From: Prevotellaceae bacterium UBA1710
GTDB lineage: Bacteria; Bacteroidota; Bacteroidia; Bacteroidales; Bacteroidaceae
Assembly (NCBI GenBank): GCA_002317355.1
Contig: DCJC01000013.1
Location: 1 to 22,710, forward strand
DNA: 22,710 nt
Direction: 5' to 3'
Below the pieces are notes generated by a model. That model ran no database searches and was not told the DNA's origin. It worked only from the letters and a program-made list of their open reading frames with translations. Both the position numbers and the translations under genes were made by a program. Shown here in pieces: positions 8,188 to 14,412 of this stretch. Position 1 is the first letter of the stretch; each line of letters starts with the position of its first letter.

Positions 8188-9291
8188 ATGCAACGCAAGA
8201 ACCTCTTTGATGGCGAGAGCTATAAGGCAGAATTTGCTATAATAACTTATCGGTGGCTGATGAGTCGCCGATGGGTTACTAATGCCGATATTATGGCTGA
8301 AAGGCTAGGATGTTCTGTGGAAGAACTACCAGCAAACTTATCCAATTGTGATGGTTATGGTGAACTAAAGAAAATAGTTTGTATTGTAAAAAAAGCCATC
8401 CGCGATAAACTGGGTATCAGCAATAAAAGTGTAGAAGATTGCTTTGAGGAAGATGGTAACAATAAAAATAAGCGTTTTCGTTATGTAGGCAAGGACAATG
8501 ATCCTCTCGCAGACATGCGTAATGCAAAAGCTATCAACAATCTGCGTCAGTACTGGAAGTTCTGCCAGGATTCTGCTGGTTTCTTTCCAAAGTCCTGGTT
8601 AGAGTACTTCTTCAAGGATTGTCAAGACTTACTGGACATGAAAGCCAAACGACAGAAGGGAGAGCAGGTGATAAGTGCAAGCCTTGACCGTATTCTGACC
8701 AACATTGAGTACCTGCCATCGTTATATGAAGCCATCACAAACAAGATTGTTCTGGAGATTGACTACAAACCTTTCGATGAGGAAGAGATTACGCTGATGT
8801 TCCATCCTCACTACCTGAAGGAGTATAATGGCAGGTGGCATCTGTTCGGTCATGCTGATGGAAAGGAACCGGAATTTGGCTACAACATAGCTCTTGACAG
8901 AATACAGTCAAAACCTCGTGAGAGGGCGAGAGTTGAATACCTACCAGCACCGAAGCATTTCTACGATGAGTTCTTCAAGGACATCGTTGGCGTAAGTCAC
9001 ATAAAAGATGCAGAGAGAGAGCATATTACAATACGCGCGCACAAACATAATATATTTAAACTGATGGACACGAAGCCTCTTCATCAGAGTTACACCATTG
9101 TTAAACCATACGCGCAATATGACGATGGTGAGTATGCTGAGTTCTCTGTTGATGTAGAACCGAACAATGAGTTCTATGGTCGCATACTTCAGATGGGAGC
9201 AGGATTGGAGATTGTTTCACCTGAATCTGTACGAGTTGAAATGGCACAACGAGTGCAGGATTTAGCCACTTTGTACCCCAAGAAAGAATAG
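8188..9291 (+). CDS. WYL-domain transcriptional regulator
   Basis: 367 residues, starting 2 nt after the HEPN gene's stop. The N-terminal ~100 residues are helical and probably DNA-binding (RWVTNADIMAERLGCS could be a helix-turn-helix). A WYL domain lies at about 185-245: EIDYKPF, then FHPHYLKE, GRWHLFG and YNIALDRI. The name-giving W-Y-L reads W-H-L here. A WCX-like C-terminal domain follows (about 260-367, with the VSPESVRVEM segment). WYL regulators such as BrxR and CapW control many phage-defence operons by sensing a nucleic-acid or nucleotide ligand; a similar role at the end of this operon is an inference. Base composition rises here relative to the genes upstream (about 45% G+C in a sampled line versus about 30%), so the gene may have a different history from its neighbours. 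Confidence 0.85.
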   Translation: MQRKNLFDGESYKAEFAIITYRWLMSRRWVTNADIMAERLGCSVEELPANLSNCDGYGELKKIVCIVKKAIRDKLGISNKSVEDCFEEDGNNKNKRFRYVGKDNDPLADMRNAKAINNLRQYWKFCQDSAGFFPKSWLEYFFKDCQDLLDMKAKRQKGEQVISASLDRILTNIEYLPSLYEAITNKIVLEIDYKPFDEEEITLMFHPHYLKEYNGRWHLFGHADGKEPEFGYNIALDRIQSKPRERARVEYLPAPKHFYDEFFKDIVGVSHIKDAEREHITIRAHKHNIFKLMDTKPLHQSYTIVKPYAQYDDGEYAEFSVDVEPNNEFYGRILQMGAGLEIVSPESVRVEMAQRVQDLATLYPKKE

Positions 9292-9294
9292 CGG

Positions 9295-9321
9295 AATGGT
9301 TCCAAAATGAGAGGAACCATT
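9295..9321 (+). terminator. Dyad after the WYL gene (copy 1 of GGTTCC-N9-GGAACC element)
   Basis: Perfect 9-bp stem AATGGTTCC (9295-9303) and GGAACCATT (9313-9321) around a 9-base loop, starting 4 nt after the stop codon. It has no clear T-tract, so it is either a weak terminator or an upstream operator of the promoter that follows, whose -7 box starts 40 nt beyond it. A near copy lies at 9876-9906 in the same relation to another promoter. Confidence 0.55.
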
Positions 9322-9335
9322 ATACACATGACTAC

Positions 9336-9368
9336 TTGATTTTATTCGCGAAAAACGTATTACCTTTG
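9336..9368 (+). promoter_or_regulatory. Bacteroidetes-type promoter of the 9443 gene
   Basis: The -7 box TACCTTTG at 9361-9368 fits TAnnTTTG exactly. A weak -33 candidate, TTGA at 9336-9339, lies about 21 nt upstream, slightly wider than the usual 19-20. Transcription should begin near 9374. Confidence 0.6.
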
Positions 9369-9410
9369 CAGCGTCAAACTTCGACACCACCTCGGAGTTG
9401 ACGCTGCAAA
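9365..9410 (+). repeat. Inverted repeat overlapping the -7 box and transcript 5' end
   Basis: TTTGCAGCGTCAA (9365-9377) is the exact reverse complement of TTGACGCTGCAAA (9398-9410); allowing one bulged base the stem extends by two pairs toward the centre. It covers the end of the -7 box and the predicted start site, so it could be an operator or a stable 5' hairpin in the mRNA. Confidence 0.6.
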
Positions 9411-9442
9411 TCGTTGGTGGGGTCAACAAAAATCTGTATACT

Positions 9443-9859
9443 ATGAAACAGACAACAAACAACAGCAAGAACACCATGAACAAGAACGCTAACCAGAAGC
9501 TGCTCATGAAAAGCAAGAAGGCAGAAGCAAATGCTCGCCGAAAGGTCAACAAGAGTTGGGAGAAGGTTGAACACACACCACTATACCGTTCTGCATCAGC
9601 AAAAGAGGTGTGTGATACCATCACAAAGAAAATCGAGATAGAGGTGCTGGACGGAATCCTGCTCAACCTAAGCATCAAGAGTCAGACGAAGCCATCGAGC
9701 GTTCAGAACCGCATACTGAGACGTATCGTAGAGAAGCGTCAAGCACAGGCAAACCACAAGAAGCATGGACGAACAGACGACCTTACCTCAATACACGTTT
9801 CCATTACAAGCACAAGCCGCTGCATGGAAGCCATACGCAAGAAAAGGTTTGCTGCATAG
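9443..9859 (+). CDS. Small very basic protein of unknown function
   Basis: 138 residues from ATG 9443. A longer reading from TTG 9398 would run through the inverted repeat just downstream of the promoter and is less likely. The first ~50 residues are Lys/Asn/Arg-rich and probably disordered or nucleic-acid-binding; residues about 65-110 look more ordered (KEVCDTITKKIEIEVLDGIL, then helical KPSSVQNRILRRIVEKRQ). No family recognised. A leucine-rich open frame on the opposite strand (9262-9678) is judged a shadow, because promoter and neighbours all point to the plus strand. The same type of dyad flanks the gene on both sides (9295-9321 and 9876-9906). Confidence 0.55.
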   Translation: MKQTTNNSKNTMNKNANQKLLMKSKKAEANARRKVNKSWEKVEHTPLYRSASAKEVCDTITKKIEIEVLDGILLNLSIKSQTKPSSVQNRILRRIVEKRQAQANHKKHGRTDDLTSIHVSITSTSRCMEAIRKKRFAA

Positions 9860-9875
9860 ACCTACAGAAGACAAC

Positions 9876-9906
9876 GTATTGGTTCCAAATCGAGAGGAAC
9901 CAATAC
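9876..9906 (+). terminator. Dyad copy 2 of GGTTCC-N9-GGAACC element
   Basis: Perfect 11-bp stem GTATTGGTTCC (9876-9886) and GGAACCAATAC (9896-9906) with a 9-base loop AAATCGAGA, very close to the loop AAAATGAGA of copy 1. It begins 16 nt after a stop codon and ends 37 nt before the next -7 box. It may terminate the preceding gene or act as an operator for the following one. Confidence 0.55.
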
Positions 9907-9918
9907 ACTTGGAAAAAA

Positions 9919-9951
9919 CTTAGGCAGGACGATAAAAAGTCTGTAACTTTG
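9919..9951 (+). promoter_or_regulatory. Bacteroidetes-type promoter of the paralogue pair
   Basis: The -7 box TAACTTTG at 9944-9951 fits the consensus; the -33 region is poor (CTTAG at about 9919-9923, 20 nt upstream). The predicted start near 9957 leaves a leader of about 95 nt before the ATG at 10052, in which I see no riboswitch-like structure. Confidence 0.55.
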
Positions 9952-10051
9952 CATCGCAATTCCGAGAGAGTTGGTTTTGTTTATACATTATTTTTATTTA
10001 TCAAAACAGAGGTGGCGGCCTATTCCGCTAAACAAACAAAATCGAACGACT

Positions 10052-10495
10052 ATGAGCACAACACTCGCACTCGTTGCCGCAAAGGCACTCCCAGCCCTCT
10101 CGGGCAGTTCTCTCACCTACAACCCAGAGAAGAACGTGTACCTCACCCTTGGTTACACCAGCGTTGCTGGCAACACCTACTACAAGGCAATCCGCCTCTC
10201 TGACAGACTTGCCGTGTACTACCACATAGGCGAAGGCTACGCACACACCTTCCTGAACGGCATCACGCTCTTCGCATGGAACGGACAGAAGGCGAACATC
10301 ATCGCACAGAAGTTCTGGGGCGGCTGCAACTGGAGATGCTTCAACGAGCGCACTGCTAAGGAAGAGAGCATCATCATGCTGAAGGACTTCCTCGCAGGAC
10401 AAGCAAAGGCCATGGGAAGCGTCATAGCAGACAGCCAGATACTCGCCTTCTCCAGAAACATGATCGAGGAAACTCAGCAGAAGCTGCTCCGATAA
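10052..10495 (+). CDS. Unknown-family protein, paralogue A
   Basis: 147 residues from ATG 10052; the frame is open further upstream to TTG 9971, but that would place the start in the leader. The central part (about residues 30-75: YTSVAGNTYYKAIRLSDRLA, then GITLFAWNG) aligns with the product of the next gene, sharing Y-x-S-x-x-G-x-x-YYK-x-x-R-x-x-DR and GI-x-x-x-A-x-NG. The N-terminal ~25 residues and the helical C-terminal half (with KEESIIMLKDFLAG) are more divergent. It has no signal peptide or membrane segment, so it is probably cytoplasmic. I do not recognise the family. The arrangement with a helicase downstream suggests a nucleic-acid-related accessory module, perhaps of phage or plasmid origin, but this is inference only. 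Confidence 0.65.
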   Translation: MSTTLALVAAKALPALSGSSLTYNPEKNVYLTLGYTSVAGNTYYKAIRLSDRLAVYYHIGEGYAHTFLNGITLFAWNGQKANIIAQKFWGGCNWRCFNERTAKEESIIMLKDFLAGQAKAMGSVIADSQILAFSRNMIEETQQKLLR

Positions 10496-10555
10496 ACCTG
10501 AGGCACAGAGAGAAAAACAACCAAAGTCACAAACCAAGAAAAAACAGACAAGAAG

Positions 10556-11062
10556 ATGGCATCACTTACAAAAGCGATCAACAAAGACTTGTTCGACAAG
10601 ATCCTGCCAACATTTGGCAACCCAAGAGTTCACGTTCCTGTGTGGGACGAAGGTCAAAAGATGTTCCTCTGCGATGAGTACGAAAGCGCAAGCGGACACC
10701 GTTACTACAAAGGCGTACGATTCTGCGACCGCATCGTCGTAGTGGAGAAAGTGGGACTCTACCACAACTGCACTTACATTGACGGCATCGAAGTCTATGC
10801 CTTCAACGGCAAAAGGCTGGAGCTCGTACAGAAACGCGACTACGACAAGACGTTCCGCAACGAAGAGTTCATCCGTCAGGAGTCGGAAACCATGGTACGC
10901 AACTACTTCGAAGGCGTCCTGAAGGCACGGAGATCATCCATGTCGAAGGAACAACTCGAAGCACAAGCCAAAGTCATCGTAGAAGGCTGCTACAAGAGCT
11001 TCCTCGACAGCGACTTCAATACACGTCTAACCCAAATCCTCCCACAAATCGAACAGAAGTAG
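10556..11062 (+). CDS. Unknown-family protein, paralogue B
   Basis: 168 residues, 60 nt after paralogue A and 3 nt before the helicase gene, so very probably co-transcribed with both. Residues about 43-85 (YESASGHRYYKGVRFCDRIV, then GIEVYAFNG) match paralogue A, and the RQESETMVRNYFEGVLKARR helix matches the equivalent KEESIIMLKDFLAG region there. The beta-rich core followed by a charged helical tail suggests a small soluble protein. No known family recognised; no catalytic motif is obvious. The pair probably arose by an old tandem duplication and may form a heteromer. Confidence 0.65.
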   Translation: MASLTKAINKDLFDKILPTFGNPRVHVPVWDEGQKMFLCDEYESASGHRYYKGVRFCDRIVVVEKVGLYHNCTYIDGIEVYAFNGKRLELVQKRDYDKTFRNEEFIRQESETMVRNYFEGVLKARRSSMSKEQLEAQAKVIVEGCYKSFLDSDFNTRLTQILPQIEQK

Positions 11063-11065
11063 GAC

Positions 11066-13132
11066 ATGCAGAACACACAGATAGACCCACAGAACCACGA
11101 GCAGCAGCTTGCGTACGAGCTTGTTGCCAACACAAACTCCAGCTTCTTCCTCACTGGACGTGCTGGTACCGGTAAGACTACCTTCCTCCACAACGTGCAG
11201 AAGTTGGTAGGTAAGCAGTTCATCACCCTTGCACCAACAGGTGTGGCTGCCATCCTTGCCGGTGGTGACACCATTCACTCTTTCTTCGGTCTTCCGATGG
11301 AGGTTTGCACTCCAGGAACCTGCGGAAAGATGAACGAGGCAAGAATCCTCACCCTTCTCCATGCAGATACCATCATCATCGATGAGGTGTCGATGGTAAG
11401 ATGTGACGTGATGGATGCCATCGACTACACCATGCGCAAGGCACTCAGAAACAACATGCCATTCGGGGGCAAGCAGATGATCTTCGTTGGCGACATGTTC
11501 CAGCTGCCTCCTGTGGTGAAGCAAGGACCAGAGAAAGACCTGCTGAAGGACTTGTACCACACGGACGACTTTTTCTTCTACAAGTCGGATGCCATCAAGC
11601 GCATGCGACTCGTGAAGATCGAGTTCCAGAAGGTGTACCGTCAGGATGATGAGCACTTCCTACACATACTGGAGAACGTGCGCATGAACAAGGTGACACC
11701 AGAGAACATCATGCACCTCAATGGTCGTGTACACACCCCAGGTGAGGAAGATGGTGCTGTCATCACCTTGGCATCCATCAACAAGACGGCAGACAAGATC
11801 AACCTTCAGCGACTAGAGGAGATTGACGCTGAGGAGTTCGTGTACGAAGGTACAGTTGATGGAACCTTCGAGGAGAAGCGTTTCCCTGTGGAACTGAAAC
11901 TTCGTCTGAAGGTTGGTGCTCAGGTGATGTTTACACGCAACGACCAGCAGAAACGTTGGGCAAACGGTACACTCGGAAAGGTGTCCAAACTCACCAAAGA
12001 CGAGATAAGCGTCACGCTCAACAATGGTGAAACGTACGTTGTGCCTTGCTGCTCATGGGAATCGTACAGCTACGACTACAACAAAGAAGAGCGCAAGATG
12101 AAGAAGGAACTGACCGGAACCTTCACCCAGTACCCTCTGAAGTTGGCATGGGCGATAACGGTACACAAGAGCCAGGGCATGACCTTCGACAAACTCTCAC
12201 TTGACCTAAGTCGAGGCATGTTTGCTGCAGGACAACTCTATGTGGCACTCAGCCGTGTGCGTACGCTGGAAGGTCTTTACCTCTCAAAGAACGTCATCCC
12301 TCAGTACGCCCACACCAGTCGTGAAGTGCTCACTTACGCAAGCGAGTACAACAACGAACAGCAGATTGGCAACGAGATTGAGAGTGGCAAGGCTGTCTAT
12401 GGCGCTCTTCAGCAGAACGACTATGACGAGGCTGCCAAGCAGTACTTGATGCTCGTGGCAAAGAAGGCTGAGGATGGCGACTTCAAGGAGGCTATGCAGC
12501 AGGCAAAGCGTTTCCTGGACATACTGGTGTGTGACGAGCATCTGTATGGAGCGATAGAGGACGTACCGGAAAGCATTCTTCACGCAAGCCATTGGGCTCC
12601 GAAGTTCATTGCAGCCTTGCTGAGTCTTTACGCTCAGAAGTACGAGGATGCCTTGGCTCTCATCGGTGAGGTGTTGGAAGGACATCAATGTGCAGAGGCA
12701 TTGTACATCAAGTCACGTGCATTGGCAAAGCTTGAACGCTATGCGGAAGCTGACGAGACGAACTGCCAACTGGCGAACGTGTTCGAGATGGCAACACCTG
12801 ACGCAAAGGTTCTCTTCATGATTGCCATGCTCAACGAGATGCATATTGGCGATCCTGGACTTGACCTCATGCGAAAGTTGGTGGAAGCACGACCAAAGTA
12901 CGACCTCGGCATTCTTGCCTTGCGCACATTGATGCAAAAGCATGGTTTGCAGCTCGACAAACTGTCAGATAACAACTGCGAGTTGGTAGATCTCTTCAAC
13001 TCTGATGCCACAGAAGAGGAGTTCCTTGCCCAACTGAAGGTGTGTCGCGGGAAAGCGCCAAAAGCAATTGCTTACCTGATTCGTCGAATCAAGAAGCAGG
13101 AGTTCAACGAAGAGCAACCCATCGAAGAATGA
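11066..13132 (+). CDS. Pif1-like superfamily 1B DNA helicase with TPR-like C-terminal extension
   Basis: 688 residues. SF1B helicase motifs are all present: Walker A GRAGTGKTT at 31-39, motif Ia APTGVAA at 56-62, Walker B IIIDEVSM with D106-E107, motif III GDMFQLPPV at 142-150, and the UvrD_C_2-type TVHKSQGMTF (about 364-373) and QLYVALSRVR (about 390-399). The family unwinds DNA 5'-to-3' using ATP and often resolves G-quadruplexes or R-loops. Residues about 455-650 form paired helices with TPR-like spacing (YDEAAKQYLMLVAKKAEDGD, then YEDALALIGEVL and YAEADETNCQLA), an extension that may bind partners. The start is 3 nt after the stop of paralogue B, so the three genes probably form one unit. 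G+C content is high (about 55% in a sampled line). Confidence 0.9.
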   Translation: MQNTQIDPQNHEQQLAYELVANTNSSFFLTGRAGTGKTTFLHNVQKLVGKQFITLAPTGVAAILAGGDTIHSFFGLPMEVCTPGTCGKMNEARILTLLHADTIIIDEVSMVRCDVMDAIDYTMRKALRNNMPFGGKQMIFVGDMFQLPPVVKQGPEKDLLKDLYHTDDFFFYKSDAIKRMRLVKIEFQKVYRQDDEHFLHILENVRMNKVTPENIMHLNGRVHTPGEEDGAVITLASINKTADKINLQRLEEIDAEEFVYEGTVDGTFEEKRFPVELKLRLKVGAQVMFTRNDQQKRWANGTLGKVSKLTKDEISVTLNNGETYVVPCCSWESYSYDYNKEERKMKKELTGTFTQYPLKLAWAITVHKSQGMTFDKLSLDLSRGMFAAGQLYVALSRVRTLEGLYLSKNVIPQYAHTSREVLTYASEYNNEQQIGNEIESGKAVYGALQQNDYDEAAKQYLMLVAKKAEDGDFKEAMQQAKRFLDILVCDEHLYGAIEDVPESILHASHWAPKFIAALLSLYAQKYEDALALIGEVLEGHQCAEALYIKSRALAKLERYAEADETNCQLANVFEMATPDAKVLFMIAMLNEMHIGDPGLDLMRKLVEARPKYDLGILALRTLMQKHGLQLDKLSDNNCELVDLFNSDATEEEFLAQLKVCRGKAPKAIAYLIRRIKKQEFNEEQPIEE

Positions 13133-13163
13133 TGGGAGGCTCTTCTCAAACGCAAAAAGAACC

Positions 13164-14069
13164 ATGGAGAAATTCACAGCAAAACTGAGAGACATACAAG
13201 AAACGAAGTTCCCTATTGTCAAAGCTGCATTCAAGGGAAAGGATGACCAAATATACATTGGTGTCATGATGATAGACACCGGTTCGGTAAACTGCATTCT
13301 GAACAAGTCGGTTCTTCCTTACCTTGCAGATAATGCTGCTATTGAAAGTAAAACAATGAAAATCCATTCTGTTCAGGGCAAGGGTGTGGATTGTCAAGGG
13401 TACTCGTTATCATTTCGTATAGGCAACGGAGTGTTCTCTGATATCTTTTATGTCAACAAGGATATGGACTTTAGCCAGATGTTCGATGGTCCGTTTATCG
13501 GCATTATCGGTCACGAGTTTCTAAGGCGCAACAATATCGTGCTTGACTATGAGATGGAAACATTACATGCTTCAGAAGGAACTGTTGAAGGCAATCCAGA
13601 GGATTATGCGTTCTTCTTCCCGATGTCATACGGATTGAAGCAATACAACATTCCAGTTGTCGGCCTTGTCTATGGTGACAAGGAGTATTTGATGGTGGCA
13701 GATTCAGGTGCCAATGATACAGTAATCACAAAGCATCTGATGGATGACGCAGGAATATGTGTGAGACATTTGGATAACGATGGAACTGTAATCTGTTTTA
13801 CTACAGATACGCTGGAAACTGCATTATACGATGTCACGTTGAGCATTATTAGCGTAGGTGGAACTCCGGAATGCCCTAAGCTATACACTCAAAACGACAA
13901 AGCGCAGGTCATCAGCAATTGCCAACACATAATGGACGGATTGAAGGATGCGGAGGGCAATGACCTCATGCTCGTTTCGGGCATGTTGTCTTCTGATTTT
14001 ATGCTCAGGAATAAATGGGTGTTAGATTTTGGAACTGGTGTAATGTATCAAAGGAAGAATGCCGCATAA
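13164..14069 (+). CDS. Tandem retropepsin-like aspartic protease
   Basis: 301 residues. Two retropepsin-like halves are visible. The first has the catalytic-type motif MIDTGS (D38-T-G-S) and, near its end, GIIGHEFLRRNNIVLDYE; the second has VADSGA (D180-S-G-A) and SGMLSSDFMLRNKWVLDFG. Each half thus carries both the D-T/S-G loop and the hydrophobic-G...D-F-L/M...VLD-Y/F ending typical of the fold, so a single chain could build the complete active site that retropepsins make by dimerisation. No signal peptide is visible, so it is probably cytoplasmic. It starts 31 nt after the helicase gene and reads in the same direction, possibly in the same transcript. Substrate unknown. Low-copy accessory gene rather than housekeeping, by context. 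Confidence 0.78.
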   Translation: MEKFTAKLRDIQETKFPIVKAAFKGKDDQIYIGVMMIDTGSVNCILNKSVLPYLADNAAIESKTMKIHSVQGKGVDCQGYSLSFRIGNGVFSDIFYVNKDMDFSQMFDGPFIGIIGHEFLRRNNIVLDYEMETLHASEGTVEGNPEDYAFFFPMSYGLKQYNIPVVGLVYGDKEYLMVADSGANDTVITKHLMDDAGICVRHLDNDGTVICFTTDTLETALYDVTLSIISVGGTPECPKLYTQNDKAQVISNCQHIMDGLKDAEGNDLMLVSGMLSSDFMLRNKWVLDFGTGVMYQRKNAA

Positions 14070-14118
14070 TCAAAAGTGTATGTTTATTGCTTATTTATGA
14101 AGCATTAACACAGAAAGT

Positions 14119-14149
14119 ATTGTGGGAATGAAAAAAAGTAGTAACTTTG
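14119..14149 (+). promoter_or_regulatory. Promoter of tRNA-Pro and downstream nuclease gene
   Basis: The -33-like ATTG (14119-14122), a 19-nt spacer and the -7 box TAACTTTG (14142-14149) give one of the best promoter matches in the window. Transcription should start near 14155, about 180 nt before the tRNA 5' end. Confidence 0.7.
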
Positions 14150-14256
14150 CACTTGCATTTCTGTAGTCCATCAGGAAATGATAGGCTATGGAAATGCAAA
14201 TTTCGCTCTTGAAAGTTAATGATATTGTGGAGTGTAAAATAGGGTGTCATTTCAAA

Positions 14257-14278
14257 ATGTTCCACCAATGTTCCACCA
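14257..14278 (+). repeat. 11-bp perfect tandem repeat
   Basis: ATGTTCCACCA occurs twice without a gap (14257-14267 and 14268-14278), in the leader between the promoter and the tRNA. Function unknown; it may be a recombinase-site remnant or a protein-binding site. Confidence 0.6.
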
Positions 14279-14336
14279 ATTTGAGGTTGAAAATTAGACT
14301 TGAAATTGCTAAGTGGTTGATTTTCAAGGGAAGCGG

Positions 14337-14410
14337 CGGGGTGTGGCGCAGTTGGTTAGCGTACGCGTCTGGGGGGCGTGTGGTCGGCAGTTCGAGTCTG
14401 CTCACCCCGA
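14337..14410 (+). tRNA. tRNA-Pro (anticodon GGG)
   Basis: A full cloverleaf can be drawn. Acceptor stem CGGGGTG (14337-14343) pairs with CACCCCG (14403-14409), discriminator A at 14410. D stem GCGC pairs with GCGT; anticodon stem CGCGT pairs with GCGTG around the loop CTGGGGG, giving anticodon GGG; T stem GGCAG pairs with CTGCT around TTCGAGT. CCA is not encoded. The next gene starts 2 nt after the discriminator base. An open frame running through the tRNA from 14188 is therefore not a protein. Confidence 0.95.
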
Positions 14411-14412
14411 CT

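Noticed and set aside
9262..9678. 138-residue minus-strand frame, Leu/Phe/Ser-rich
   Set aside because: It is antisense to the 9443 gene, crosses a plus-strand promoter and dyad, and its composition is that of a shadow of a Lys-rich gene.
10028..10537. 169-residue minus-strand frame opposite paralogue A
   Set aside because: The plus-strand protein has a paralogue next door and a promoter; the minus frame has neither.
11027..11656. 209-residue minus-strand frame
   Set aside because: It lies opposite the conserved helicase motifs; no recognisable domain.
14337..14410. tRNA-Pro as integration site of the accessory block
   Set aside because: The accessory genes lie on the 5' side, while elements normally use the tRNA 3' end; no 3'-end duplicate and no integrase are visible.
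14188..14412. Open frame extending the nuclease 75 residues upstream
   Set aside because: It reads straight through the tRNA-Pro gene; the protein begins at ATG 14413.
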